Shown here piece by piece: positions 40,633 to 51,217 of a stretch of 64,000 nucleotides of DNA. Where the stretch lies: assembly GCA_036245525.1 (NCBI GenBank), contig BTPG01000005.1, positions 117,410,119 through 117,474,118 of the forward strand. The letters are read 5' to 3'. The notes beneath the pieces are model-generated. The model made no database searches. It saw only the letters and a program-made list of their open reading frames with translations, and had not been told where the DNA came from. A program made the position numbers and the translations under genes. Position 1 is the first letter of the stretch; each line of letters starts with the position of its first letter. Source of the DNA: Semisulcospira habei (taxonomy: Eukaryota; Mollusca; Gastropoda; Semisulcospiridae).

Positions 40633-41886
40633 CAGGGCTTCCGTTTTAGTGCGTCTGTGACACATTTAAACTCAAAATCATGTACTGAAAATGTAACTAA
40701 GGGGTAGTCAGACGCACTAAAATTCAGTGCATCCGTGCCCGAGACGCATTATCCTTGTGCCACCGTGCGTACCATAACAGAGGTCGGCGACAGTCGTTCT
40801 ATTTTTAGTGACGAGTTGGTTCATTTAGCCGCTTGCTCAGTCGCGGCTGCGTTCAGAATCAACCCGACCCCGGGGTCCGTGCGAGTAATTGGGCGGGCAA
40901 ACTGTTAGTTTATGTGTGGTGTCAGCAAGTTATTACAAAGCACGATCTACATGTTGAACGCGTTACTTGCTGTGATGTCACCATACATGCTATTATGGGA
41001 TACGGCATCGTGCGTTTCACTTTCAATCTTGAAGTTGTAAATGGCGGAGAAAAAGCAAAGGAAGCAATGCTTCGGATTCTTCAATCGGTCAGCACCGTCT
41101 GATCTTGATAATCGCTAAGAAGAAACCGCCATCTCCATCGACAGTACCAGATGATACACCTGGGCCGTGTGTGGCACCGCCACTGCGACGCAGTTTTCAG
41201 AGTTCGTGGCTGCGCTGCATGTATTTCCATGGCTAAAGCATGACGGCACACGAATGGCATGCGCAATGTGCACCGAGGCAAACTCAAAAAGCAAGTCCAG
41301 AAATTTTAACAGAAATAGGCAAACTCAAAAAGCAAGTCCAGAAATTTTAACAGAAATAAGTTTGTCAGGTTTTTATTTAATCGTGGTCGATCCATCTTCT
41401 GGTACACAGTTATTAGGCAAAAATTGGAGAAACACGTCTTTCTGAGTCAAATGGGTTGAAATAAACTTTTGTGTAATCAGTTCACACACACACACAGTGA
41501 CAGTTTAGACAAGTCACACTTTAGTTGTCAATCTGCCGCATTCAGCAGAAAATGCTATATGCTCCGTTACAATACATTATCAAATGATCATACAAATAAA
41601 TAAATAGATATGTTTTTCTGTGTGTGTGTGAGAGAGAGGGAGACAGGCTTTTGCGCGATAGCTCACCAGTTAAAGAATCAGTATAATGGAAAGGACACAC
41701 ACACACTGTCAAAACAGTTAAAGAGAGAGCGAAATGAGTCATTTTAAGGAACATACAGATGATGCAGTTTTTCTTAAATAAATCTGTGGACCCTCTATAA
41801 TGCTCAGATGGGGGTCTGTGTGCCCTCTAAAATTTATACCTGGGGGTCTACAGACCCTTTAACCTGTTGTGAAAACAGAAGCCCTG
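40633..41886. mobile_element. TIR element A (CAGGGCTTCnGTTTT ends) with transposase N-terminus relic
   Basis: Ends CAGGGCTTCCGTTTT and aaaacagaagccctg; aaataa is duplicated at 40,627-40,632 and 41,887-41,892. Inside (from 41,041) is a start reading MAEKKQRKQCFGFFNRS that soon stops, and, in another frame, FPWLKHDGTRMACAMC (near 41,213-41,265), which looks like the TTF/BED-type zinc finger of hAT-like transposases. A 57-bp direct duplication lies at about 41,278-41,359. It is non-autonomous; a second copy is at 61,260-62,171. Confidence 0.8.
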
Positions 41887-42339
41887 AAATAACTAGCCTA
41901 TATTACCAGATTTCATACAAAAGAATGACTGAAAATGTGTTAAATTAAAAAAAAAATACCTTCGAGAAAAATTCCAGGTGAATGCAGTTTGTGCGAGGTT
42001 GTTGACCGACAGTTAAAAGTACTGAGATTTGTGTCCCCTGCATTTCTACGTCACATGCACACAGCATGAGGTTCTTCCAAGGTTACACATCACGCTTAAT
42101 ACAGTGGAAGACAAAATCGTATTGCGCGTTAGGTTTTACCAGTGGTTCTCGTCACCTTGAAGGTCCAATCAGAATGTCAGAGGCAAGAGTCACCTCTTAC
42201 CAACATTCACCCCTGGACCGGACCCTTGAGGCTACAAGAGCCACCAGCAAAGCCTAACTGGTAATACAACTAAAAATGTATGTTGTGCGACTGGTAAAAT
42301 GTTAAAAATGTATTTATGACACTATCCTGGACACAAAAC

Positions 42340-42720
42340 AAAATGGGCAAAGCCCTCAACGCTCACACATGACTGATCACATCTAATCCAAAGTGTAACC
42401 TTGACCTTTGACAGGTCACTGAAATGAGCAAGTTCTCAGTTGTGTCCCAACGAGCAATGTAAGTAAAGGGTTGGCTTTTGTGCCTGCAAAATCTACTTTT
42501 TTTAAAAAACGCATGTATTTTTCACACACCCTATGACCTTTATCCATTGTGAGGAGTCAACCAAATGAACTTGCATAGAAAGGTCTCAGCAGCTACCTTT
42601 GTGACGAATTGGTTTGACAAGTTTGCGAAACTGATAGAAAAATTACACCAAAACTTGACATATTGAACACATCTTGTGACCCTTGACATTTTTTAAGGGT
42701 CATCCAAATTAGTACACAAG
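42340..42720. repeat. degenerate interspersed repeat (4.3-kb family)
   Basis: Shares tgacctttgacaggtcactgaa, gggttggcttttgtgcc and cttgtgacccttgac phrases with the other copies. No gene. Confidence 0.55.
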
Positions 42721-42737
42721 TTCTCATTAACTCTTAA

Positions 42738-43807
42738 TCACCTATAACGCCCGTAAACGCCCTCCGGGTTTTTACCTAAAGCGCCCATAGACGCCCGTCC
42801 TCGGTACTAAATTTAGAAGTCATGTGATACGTTGGTGGGTTCTTCTGTGAAGAAGGTGAGATTGTATACCGTAGGGGGCAAGGTCAAACTAACTTTAGAC
42901 ACTGGGCATGCGCTCTAAGCCACTGTGTGTGTCGAATTGGGAGAGTTTTACCGTGCACCTAGCTGCTCGCCAACGCACGTGTTTGCAAACATGGCGACAT
43001 ACACGACAGTGACCCAGAGTTTACCGCTATTTCGGAGTAAATTGGCAATTATCCAGTTTCAGAGCCAGAGGGAAGTGACATAAGTGTGTCTAGTGTACAT
43101 CTAGTGTACATACTAGCGATCTGTCGGACTGGGATGACGAAAATACCGGAGTATTTCAGCAGTGTTTACCGAAGCGACAACTGCAAGATGGCGGCGGCGA
43201 TGCTATCTGGCATCAGCGGCCAATTTCAGACTTTTTTTGCAGCCTTTCACGCGATATGTGGGCCCAACAACTCCACTTGAGTTGGAAGCGACACCACTTG
43301 ATTATTTTTATCAGTATTTCCCTGCTGAAATGTTCGAAATTTTCGACTAAACAGACGAACTTGGCGATCAATTTGTAGCAACATCCGCCGACGGGGATAC
43401 GTGCACTTCGATTACCTGAAGGATTATCAGTGGATTGCCTGGTAATAGTGATCACTAATGTAAAATTATCTCACTCCACTATCACACACTTTCATATTTT
43501 CGCCCACCAACACACTTTCCAGTTTTACGTCTTTTGTTTGTCATATCAAAATAATCAAGGTGCATTTTTTTCAGTTAATTTACCTGTAATTAATTACAGT
43601 AAATAATATAAACAGGTATCAAATTACACTCCACCACAACATAAAATACTATCCATCCATATGTCAGCTAAGAAAAAAAAACCAGACTTAAATATCTGTC
43701 TATTCAAAAAAGTTATAGACGCTTTGGTGAAGTAACCCATTTTCTCAGTAATTTTCTTACTATCTTCTAGGTACAGGAGAATAGACAGTGTATGTTCTTA
43801 TAGGTGA
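42738..43807. mobile_element. piggyBac-like element with TTAA target sites
   Basis: TTAA lies at 42,734-42,737 and 43,808-43,811; the ends are TCACCTATAA and its inverse TTATAGGTGA. Inside, the plus strand encodes a transposase N-terminal stretch: a Ser/Asp-rich part (SDWDDENTG in one frame), then GPTTPLELEATPLDYFYQYFPAEMFEIF (43,258-43,345), the conserved block before TN-YA in piggyBac transposases. A stop follows at once and the frame changes, so it is a truncated, inactive copy. Confidence 0.8.
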
Positions 43808-43859
43808 TTAAGAATAAGAGTTAAGTATCTCTGGATTTTTTTTATAACCTATTTCCTGC

Positions 43860-44225
43860 CCTCTTGTGACCCTTGACCCTTTTGAAGGGTCAAAATCCAA
43901 ATCAGTATTATATAAAAAAGGAATATCAAGAATCTCTGTAACAAGTTTTGGTATTTGCACATTTTGGGGGTCCAAATATGGCCATTTTGGGCATATATTC
44001 CTGATCCACAGTTACCTTGATCTTCAAAAAAGGTCAGTAAAATTGATAGAATGGTACCTTTAGAAACATCTTACCACAAAATACCCTTGGGCTAAATTTG
44101 ACGACCGTGGCTTGAATAGTCTCCACAAAAAATGCCAACGCTAACGTATACCATGAATACAGCATGACAGATGGATGATCATTGGCCCATTCTACAGACT
44201 CACTCTTGCTATCACGTGAGCCAAA
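43860..44225. repeat. degenerate interspersed repeat (4.3-kb family)
   Basis: Contains cttgtgacccttgaccc...aagggtca, a ccaaatatggcc phrase and tggcccat...actcactcttgc, as in the copies at 30.7-30.9 and 40.1 kb. Confidence 0.55.
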
Positions 44226-44287
44226 AACTTTACTTGACAGGTCTGAGATAGTGTCTGAAAATCAATTGCTCTCAGCTGAATGCCCAC

Positions 44288-44406
44288 CTCCTTGTAAAGC
44301 ATTTCCAAGCACACCAGATTCCATGCGGGAAAGTTCAAGCAGTCCAACACCATAGTAGTAGTAAGCATCTGCACACTCTTTTGCCAGTTCCCCATAACTT
44401 GTGGAC
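44288..44406 (-). CDS. NASP: NASP exon 3 (first TPR, diagnostic)
   Basis: 119 bp (1 + 117 + 1) with acceptor tttag and donor GTGGGC. It encodes [20 protein letters not shown] and then [11 protein letters not shown], the hallmark end of the first SHNi-TPR motif of NASP/Sim3/Hif1 histone chaperones. Phase 2 entry (CT + G) and phase 1 exit match the neighbouring exons. This is the strongest single piece of evidence for the NASP call. Confidence 0.96.
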
Positions 44407-47062
44407 CTAAACAACATAATTGCACATTATTATACACTGCTGAAAATCTACTTTAGCGCTTCCAAAATTTTATTTTCTAGCAATTATACTTTAAAAAGGT
44501 AACTTTCAACTAAACATGCAACAAAAAATGTCAAAACTCAAATGTCCTGGTTTAGCCAACATAAACAAGACATACATTTGCGAGTTGGACAGACATTTCA
44601 ATAGGATATTACAGCATAACATTCTTTTACTTATTAATTTAGTTTCATGAACCAAGATCACATGAACATGTATGTGTGGCAAAGACTTAGACTACTACTA
44701 GTAGTAGTACTACAGTGGAGTCCGCCAACACAAATTTTTGCGGACAGAGAAAATTAGTTCATGTAAAACGTATTTTGTGTTAACCGTTTTAGCTAAAATT
44801 GTTCATAGTCTGATAGAGAGTGTGTGGGAGATGTGTAAGCGAGTGTGTCCTGTCCAGGAGGCTAAAAGTGCAAAGTATCCTATTCTACCTGCTTACTCTC
44901 AATAGGAAAATACACGTGTACAGCTCATGAATTTAATGTACAATCCATCTGGAAAACAATCCATCTGATAAACAGCTCCATAACCATGTGCAGTATACCA
45001 GCCAGTGTGCTATTTTTAGCCGTGTACCAATGTGTATGGGCAGTACAATGAATATTTTCCGTTGATCAGGTCACAATCCTTGGAACTGCTGTTTTCACTC
45101 TGCGACTGTGGCACTTTGCGTTTATAAACTTACGAATCAGATCTGTATGCGTTTCGTCACCATCATATTGAGCCAAGGAATGAAAAAAATCAAATGCTTA
45201 AAATGACTGAATGAATGTACAAGATCGGCAGAATACAGAAACACTATCAGCTGAGATGGCAGTTTATCCCCCATCTCGCTCACTCCCACCGCACATTACA
45301 TGGTCAATCTTTGTCTTTGGTTGAATAAAAAATGGGAAAGGAAGAATCTCGTCTAAAATAACTCACTATGCTTAGAACAGACCAATAATTTTCAGAAACG
45401 GGGCTCTATGTAAAAACACGTGCAGCCCTCCCCTCCCTCCCTACTACCCCCCTCCCTCTTGCTAGGCAGTGTATGTACGGAACCCGCGGCAGACGTATGT
45501 CCGTGAACATCCTCCGAGCTGTGTTCCGACACATTTGAGCCTGCCTGTCGAGTATTAGCGGTTGAAAACAATGGAGAGCCTCGGCCATGTAGATTGGACT
45601 GAGGTGTGAAAGCCAACATGTAGTCATTCAGGCATATTAGCTATTGTGTAACGGAGTTCACAGGTACTTCTGTAATTGTAAACAAAGCTTTTGCATGCAG
45701 TACTTACTTAGAAGACGACATCGTCTCAGTCCTTGCATTGGTTATTCGTGTTAAACGGGTGAAAATATTAACAATTGTTCTGATGGGGAAACAAAATCAC
45801 CTTCGTGTTAAGCAGGAATTTCATGTTAAAACATTTTGCGTTAACCGTGAAATTTCAATAGAGAACAAGAGGGCTGTCTGGTGGGAATTCATAAACGTTT
45901 CGTGTTAACCAGAAATTTGTGTAAAGCATGTTCATGCTAACTAGACTCCACTGTATTTTTGTTGCAAGGTCCCCCAAAAATCGTAGGGTAACAGAAGAAA
46001 AAAGGATGGTTGGTAGGTAAGCAATTCTTTTTTGGTAGTACTCTGTATACAGCTTGCAGCTCCAGCCGTGATGAGACAACTTCCAGTAGAACATTGTGGA
46101 CAGTGAGATCACCAAGCCATGGTTGGCATGCAGTGCGTGTGCTTGGCTATTGTTAGCGCTGAATGTTTGTTAAAAGCTGTTACTCTACACACAGGATCCA
46201 GAAATGAACTCTTCACAAAATACTTATACTCAAGGTGATGGATGGCCTTCCATTTTTCCCATCCCTGGCAAAATTTATCTGCCAAATACAAATACTTAGA
46301 AATTTCCTTTTACTTTTACGAAACGCCTGTCAGACATTTGGTGATGCCATCAGACTATGACAAACTAATCAGGGGTGGGATTCTAGTAACAAAGAAAACA
46401 CGGAAAATCAAACGACGGGGGCGGAGGGGGGGGGGCGGGGGGGATATGCGCGTGTCCACTGTTCGCTGAAGTATCCAAAAACCGACATGGGGAGCGAGAC
46501 CAAACACGCCCAAAAAAGGGACTTTGTTATGGCACTCCTGATCCGCCCTGTAAAAATGGAATGTGCTTACCAGTTTATAGTCTGATGCACACTAAACAGC
46601 ACTCCGTCTTGAACAATATCCTTTTTCACCGCCATTTTTCACTGCGACCTAAAGCTACCGGAAATATCGGGCGATAGTGAACCAAACTACATACAAATCC
46701 AACCCATTTGAGAATTTTTTGCCATTTAAAAAGAAATTTGTTTGGGGTCTCTTTTGTTGTTTTTAAGACGCGGAAAATAAATATGCTTCAGCGGAATTGT
46801 GAAAGAACGTCCGCGGAAATGCGGAAAAATCCCATCCCTGAACTAATGTATGATGACTTGTTCAAGTTGTTGCATGTCCACACCATACCTTCCATTAATA
46901 CAGCCGAGATGTGAGGCACAACATACTCTTCTTGTATGGTTGAAAGTTGAATATCAAGTGTGTCCGACACACTATTATACTTCATAGTTGCACGACACTT
47001 TTATTTCAGATTGTGCCTGTTGTGCTCTAATTTAGTTATCTCATTATCTGCTACAAACTTAC
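44407..47062. other. NASP intron 2
   Basis: Apart from the pogo-like element at 44,713-45,953, I see a G-rich tract near 46,417-46,443 and no exon. A (gta)n-like run is at 44,695-44,710. Confidence 0.55.
44713..45953. mobile_element. pogo/Tc1-mariner-like non-autonomous element
   Basis: Ends CAGTGGAGTC and GACTCCACTG, flanked by TA on both sides (44,711-44,712; 45,954-45,955), as in Tigger/pogo relatives. Internal text repeats the theme gttaaccg / cgtgttaa. No transposase ORF is left. Confidence 0.75.
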
Positions 47063-47173
47063 AGCTTCTGACAAGCCTCCTGAAACTGTTGTACAGCTGT
47101 GGGCACCTCTTGACACAACAGATTTCGCTTGCCTTGCGCAAGCATATTCAATGCTTCGACTGTTGCGTCCATC
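47063..47173 (-). CDS. NASP: NASP exon 2
   Basis: 111 bp (1 + 108 + 2) with acceptor tttgcag and donor GTAAGTTT. It encodes ATVEALNMLAQGKRN then AVQQFQEACQKL, an A/B helix pair of the first NASP TPR. Phase 2 on entry (AA + G) and on exit (CT) joins exons 1 and 3 exactly. Confidence 0.93.
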
Positions 47174-47509
47174 CTGCAAATCAACGCCAGAAAAAAAAAA
47201 AAAATGAGGGGCAATAGTAACACAAGGAGACTGCATGCGTATGTTCTAAACCAACAAAGGAAAAAGAATACAGTAATTGTGGTTTATCACAAGTATATTC
47301 AACAAAATGATAGAAATGAAGTGGCAGTGCCCTTTCTGCTGTCGGTTGCCTAAAAGCTGTAGAATTGTTACCGGAAAGAAGTTCATGAGCATCTATAGTG
47401 ACACATTAGGCCTATTTTTTTTGTCGTCTGCTAAATGAACAGGAACAATGAACGTCTAAACAATTAAAAGCAGTAAACAAACCCTAAATAAACACAAACT
47501 ATATCATAC

Positions 47510-47556
47510 TTCTCCTTGCTTTCCGCTGTTGATGTAGAAGCTCCTTCTGAAGACAT
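47510..47556 (-). CDS. NASP: NASP exon 1 with start codon
   Basis: ATG at 47,554-47,556 in ...CACAATGTC. Fifteen codons (MSSEGASTSTAESKE) plus two bases precede donor GTATGA. The Ser/Glu-rich N-terminus and the clean join to exon 2 (KMDATVEAL) support the start. The 5' UTR extends toward 47.66 kb. Confidence 0.87.
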
Positions 47557-47622
47557 TGTGACCAAGTCAGTGAGCGGTTCGGTGGGAAAAGATTACTGCG
47601 TGCAATGCACAACAGACGAGAA

Positions 47623-47631
47623 TTTCGCGCC
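47623..47631 (+). promoter_or_regulatory. E2F-type site
   Basis: TTTCGCGCC matches the TTTSSCGC consensus, 67 bp upstream of the NASP start codon. NASP is S-phase regulated in other animals. Confidence 0.5.
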
Positions 47632-47824
47632 CTCGCTCCAGCAATACTCTCTGTCCAGGAAGAGTTCATTAACCTCAAACAAATGCTAATTAAGAGAGAA
47701 ATAACTTTTCACAAGTCAATAAAGGATCAGAATATTATCATAAACAACAAATAGCATTATTTGGTTAAAAAAACCCGATAATTATGTTGTTTAGAGAGTA
47801 CTGTGTAATGTGCACACACATCAA

Positions 47825-47832
47825 TGACGTCA
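47825..47832. promoter_or_regulatory. CRE (TGACGTCA)
   Basis: A perfect palindromic CREB/ATF site directly before the polypyrimidine start of the BTF3 leader. Confidence 0.5.
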
Positions 47833-47835
47833 CAA

Positions 47836-47906
47836 CCTTTTCCTTCTAAGCGGCCATACTCAGACCTCGTGGAGAGAGAGAAATCCCTCGTCTCCATCAA
47901 AAATAA
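47836..47906 (+). other. BTF3: BTF3 5' UTR exon with TOP-like start
   Basis: The pyrimidine run CCTTTTCCTTCT begins the exon, as in terminal-oligopyrimidine mRNAs of translation factors, and the exon ends at AATAA|GTAAGA. It is noncoding. The link to the coding exon at 49,255 is inferred from strand, order and splice signals. Confidence 0.5.
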
Positions 47907-48214
47907 GTAAGATTGTGTTGTTGCTCTGATTTACTTGAACGCAGACAAATGTTATATATGTTTATACCCCATATATCGACATACGAAATGTGTGGTTGCC
48001 TATAAAACTGATGTCCCTTTCCTGACGCCAAAGCAATGTGCTCTGGCTCCGCTTTTGCCCATGCATGCCCGTTTTGGTCGCGCAGGGATTACGGCCGTTT
48101 CTCACGGTTCAGTCTCTCCCCACTCCCTTGCACTTTTATGGTTTGCTGTAATCACTGTAAAGAAACAGACTTTTGAAAAAGTGCTTTGGGTTCTTCTGCT
48201 TATCCAATATGATA

Positions 48215-48300
48215 TGATAATGGGTACTTATATAGCGCTTAATCTTACTCAAAAGCTCTAAGCGCTTTACAATCTGTACACAAAAATAAAATACAATGAC
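48215..48300 (-). repeat. CR1/L2 LINE 3'-end fragment
   Basis: On the minus strand the text reads gtaaagcgcttagagctt...gcgctatataag, the typical CR1/L2 tail. It resembles the 3' end at about 27,050. Confidence 0.65.
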
Positions 48301-49254
48301 ATATGCACATAACAAACAAAGCACAATGCCCGAACACACCACTTTTACAATAAACTAAACAACAATACATACATAATAATTTATATTCTAATTAACATTC
48401 AGTCTAAACAATATCTGGGGTTTGTTTTTATACTTATAGTAGTATGTACTGATGGCGAAATTAAAATTAGAAAACACAATAATAAAGACCCACCAATGAT
48501 TGCACGTGCCTTAGTTCGTAAGTTACTAGTGATTATTGTCTGTACATGAGCCGCAGGGGATTCAGTCCAATTTCGTAGTACTTCACATGTGCAGCTTTTT
48601 TCTCTTTGTTCGTCAACTGTGGCACCTCCACTGCCCATGGTGAAGGGGTCAAAGGCAAAAACCAAAGTAAGTCGTTAGGCTTGATGTTAGAGAAGATTCG
48701 ATTTTACTGTACCTGTTTCCATTTCTGTTGCTTCCATTTTTGTACTGTTTTGTCTCTTTGTTTATGTCTGTGTGTTGTTAACCTCCGTCAACATCCACTC
48801 AGCAGTTCTTGTGCCGATTCATTCTACTTTGAAAGAGAGTGCACTGATTAGTAAATAGTGGGCAGTCAGTAAAATGTTGAAAGTTGGCAGGACAATAAAA
48901 AAAGACTAGATGTGAAAGTTGCCTGGTTGACTTCACTGGATATGGATTCACATCTCCAAAAAGTCGGACAAATTTAACATCCAGTAACTTTATCTATGCT
49001 AGTACTACAAATGGCGTTTTAAGAATACAGACTATGCAGATGTCACTGGAGTAGTGCAAATGGCTCGGACCGGTAAGAACATTGTGGCACCGATTTTTGT
49101 CAAGCAGTATGATAACTAGAGCATAAGCTCTACTAATTTCTAATCATGGCCAGTTTTGATTTACTTGTACTTTGTGGGAACCTGTGTGACCATTTTTTTG
49201 GGTCAGTTACCAGTTGTTTTCTTTTATTCACAATGGCAACTTTCTTTGTTTCAG

Positions 49255-49325
49255 CCATCAAGATGAATCCAGAAAAACTCAAACAGTTGCAAGCCAAGGC
49301 TGAACAAGTTAGGATTGGTGGCAAG
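49255..49325 (+). CDS. BTF3: BTF3 / NAC-beta N-terminal coding exon
   Basis: Acceptor tttgtttcag, ATG at 49,263, then MNPEKLKQLQAKAEQVRIGGK and donor GTAACT in phase 0. This is the conserved N-terminus of BTF3/NAC beta, a ribosome-associated nascent-chain chaperone. The next expected exon (starting GTARRKKK) was not found in the window, so either the intron is very long or this is a partial copy. Confidence 0.78.
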
Positions 49326-50455
49326 GTAACTGCTTTTTTTCCGGTTTTTATACTAAAATTTATGGTTATACACAGTTTCACACACTCGGGGCACCCAATT
49401 ATGGAACATTTTAGAGCATCCTGAGGCCACATTGCCAGTATTTCTCAGGCTTTGAGTGTGTCCTTTCAGATATGAACTTATATCTAGCTGGAGTATGGAA
49501 GGAGGGGGGGGGGGGGTTCTGTTCATGTCTGATAGTACTATGCGATAGCATATGAGACAGTCTCAAAAGGTGACAACAGAAATGGGACATGAAGGTGCTA
49601 AAGTCAAATTTGAAATGCACTTATGTAATCTGTGTGTTTGAACACTTTAATATATCTATTATTAGGTACTGGCAGGTCAAAATTCCAATATAACATAAGC
49701 AATAAAGTACCTACATATTGTTATAGAGGACAACAAACAGAACACAACACAACAAAAATTATCTTTCTATGTTTAATGGTTCAAAAGTTATGGGCAAAAA
49801 ACTATGGCAAATATTCCGCAGTTTTTATCCAAAATCGGTCGAAAGAAAGATTTTGCCCAGTTCAGGCCAGCCTAACACAAAAGATATTAAACACAGACAT
49901 CCCAGAATTACAGAATTGTATCTCTATATAATATAGAAGAAGCCCAATTTTTTTCAGGTGCATAAGCCTGTAACTTTTGCAACACTGCTGCCCTAAAAAA
50001 GCTGAAAAGTGTGTTTTCCAAGGCGGTCGAATGGCCCTCCGAGTGTAAAAACTTTAAAATAGCATATCTCGGTCATTTCTTGTCCGTTTTTAAAAATTCA
50101 AACTGTGTTTTGCTAAGTTCTTGAAGCTCTTTCAAGTAAGTAAAAGAAAGCAATAATTGAAAACCATCTTATTTTTACCCCCCACCCCCACCACGTAAAT
50201 ATCAGCTGCCCCGCCCCGCCCCCCCTCCCCCCCACCCACCAAACATACTGGCAAACACATGACTGTGGAGTTGCTTTCTGCAAACCATTCATTATTAAGC
50301 CAATCTGAATCTCTCCACATCATAAGCAGTACTGCTGTTTGTATGCAGTGTGCCTTGCTGTGACATTCTGCATGCTGTCCAGGGTGACGCTTCTCCCTGA
50401 CAAACTCCTCTGTCTGCCTCCATGATTTTTTATGTCTCATCTTCAAGAGGTGTAC
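49326..50455. other. intron/intergenic, no further exon seen
   Basis: I searched the plus strand for a continuation of BTF3 and found none. A G run lies near 49,503-49,515 and a C/T-rich tract near 50,178-50,240. Confidence 0.5.
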
Positions 50456-50559
50456 CTGGAGCAATAGTTTGTTGTTCACTGATGCCTCAATGTTCTTCCT
50501 TCTTCCTTTATCAGTCTGGGTAAACACTCTCCCCAAATCTAAGAATACTGGAGAACTTT
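50132..50559 (-). CDS. unknown spliced gene, exon 2
   Basis: The acceptor ttgttgcag precedes 50,559. The frame takes one base from exon 1 (G + AA) and reads ESSPVFLDLGRVF, KNIEASVNNKLLLQ. A donor GTACAC at 50,455 would end it after 104 bp in phase 0; otherwise the frame stays open to 50,132 through low-complexity Gly-rich text. I do not recognise the protein. No downstream exon was found. Confidence 0.5.
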
Positions 50560-51156
50560 CTGCAACAATTGGAAACAACACAGGATCCACTTAACAATTG
50601 ATACAGGATCCACTTAACAATTGATGCAACAACATCTAGACAGTTAACAATGATGAGACTGAGAGACAGAGAGAGCAGAGCAAAGGGAAGAGTAATATTT
50701 CACCATATTTGCTTATTTGGTCTTTACAAACGTCTGAGGGGGCTATCTCAAGCAGTAGCTGCCACAAGAAATGAATAACGCGAAAGCGAAACAACTTTTC
50801 TAGCAGACGACGGTCCCACTTCCGGTCTAGACTCCCATTCGACACATCGTTTGCGATCGCTACTTTACCCGTTTTAAGAACACCATATACCCATGGAATT
50901 TATTGAACATGTATAGAAAACCCCATTTTATTACCTACATTTGTATTTTGTCTCTTGATGTAAACATACGCCTGCAGTTGTGACCGATCTCTCACACACC
51001 GCACGTAGTAGTTGCTTCGAACAAACCCGACTACGGCCGGTGTGGAAATATGCACATTACAGCAGATTATCGCACAAACTGTACCCAAATCTTAGGTTAA
51101 GTAACAAATAACACATTGTAGAACCATTATCAAGCAAACAAAAACACATTTCTTAC

Positions 51157-51217
51157 CTAGATCATGCTGGAGATTGCTCAAAACCGTCGCGTGTTCGTCA
51201 CACGCCATGGCTGCCAT
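51157..51217 (-). CDS. unknown spliced gene, exon 1
   Basis: ATG at 51,215-51,217 (a second ATG three codons on) followed by MAAMACDEHATVLSNLQHDL and donor GTAAGA, 61 bp in phase 1. It joins in frame to the exon at 50,559. Opposite in strand to BTF3, it would lie inside the BTF3 transcription unit if that gene continues to the right. Confidence 0.5.

Larger units (their letters stand above)
47557..47835. promoter_or_regulatory. shared divergent promoter of NASP and BTF3
   Basis: 280 bp separate the NASP ATG from the likely BTF3 transcription start. An E2F-type site TTTCGCGCC is at 47,623-47,631, which suits an S-phase histone chaperone, and a full CRE TGACGTCA is at 47,825-47,832. No TATA box is evident. 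Confidence 0.6.

Noticed and set aside
48603..48669. Plus-strand ATG segment (MVKGSKAKTK) before a GTAAGT as a BTF3 coding exon
   Set aside because: No convincing acceptor; the BTF3 start ATG is already in the 49,255 exon. Kept only as a possibility.
50636..50845. 69-codon minus-strand ORF between the two exons of the unknown gene
   Set aside because: The exons at 51,157 and 50,559 already join in frame; no clear acceptor or donor around this ORF.
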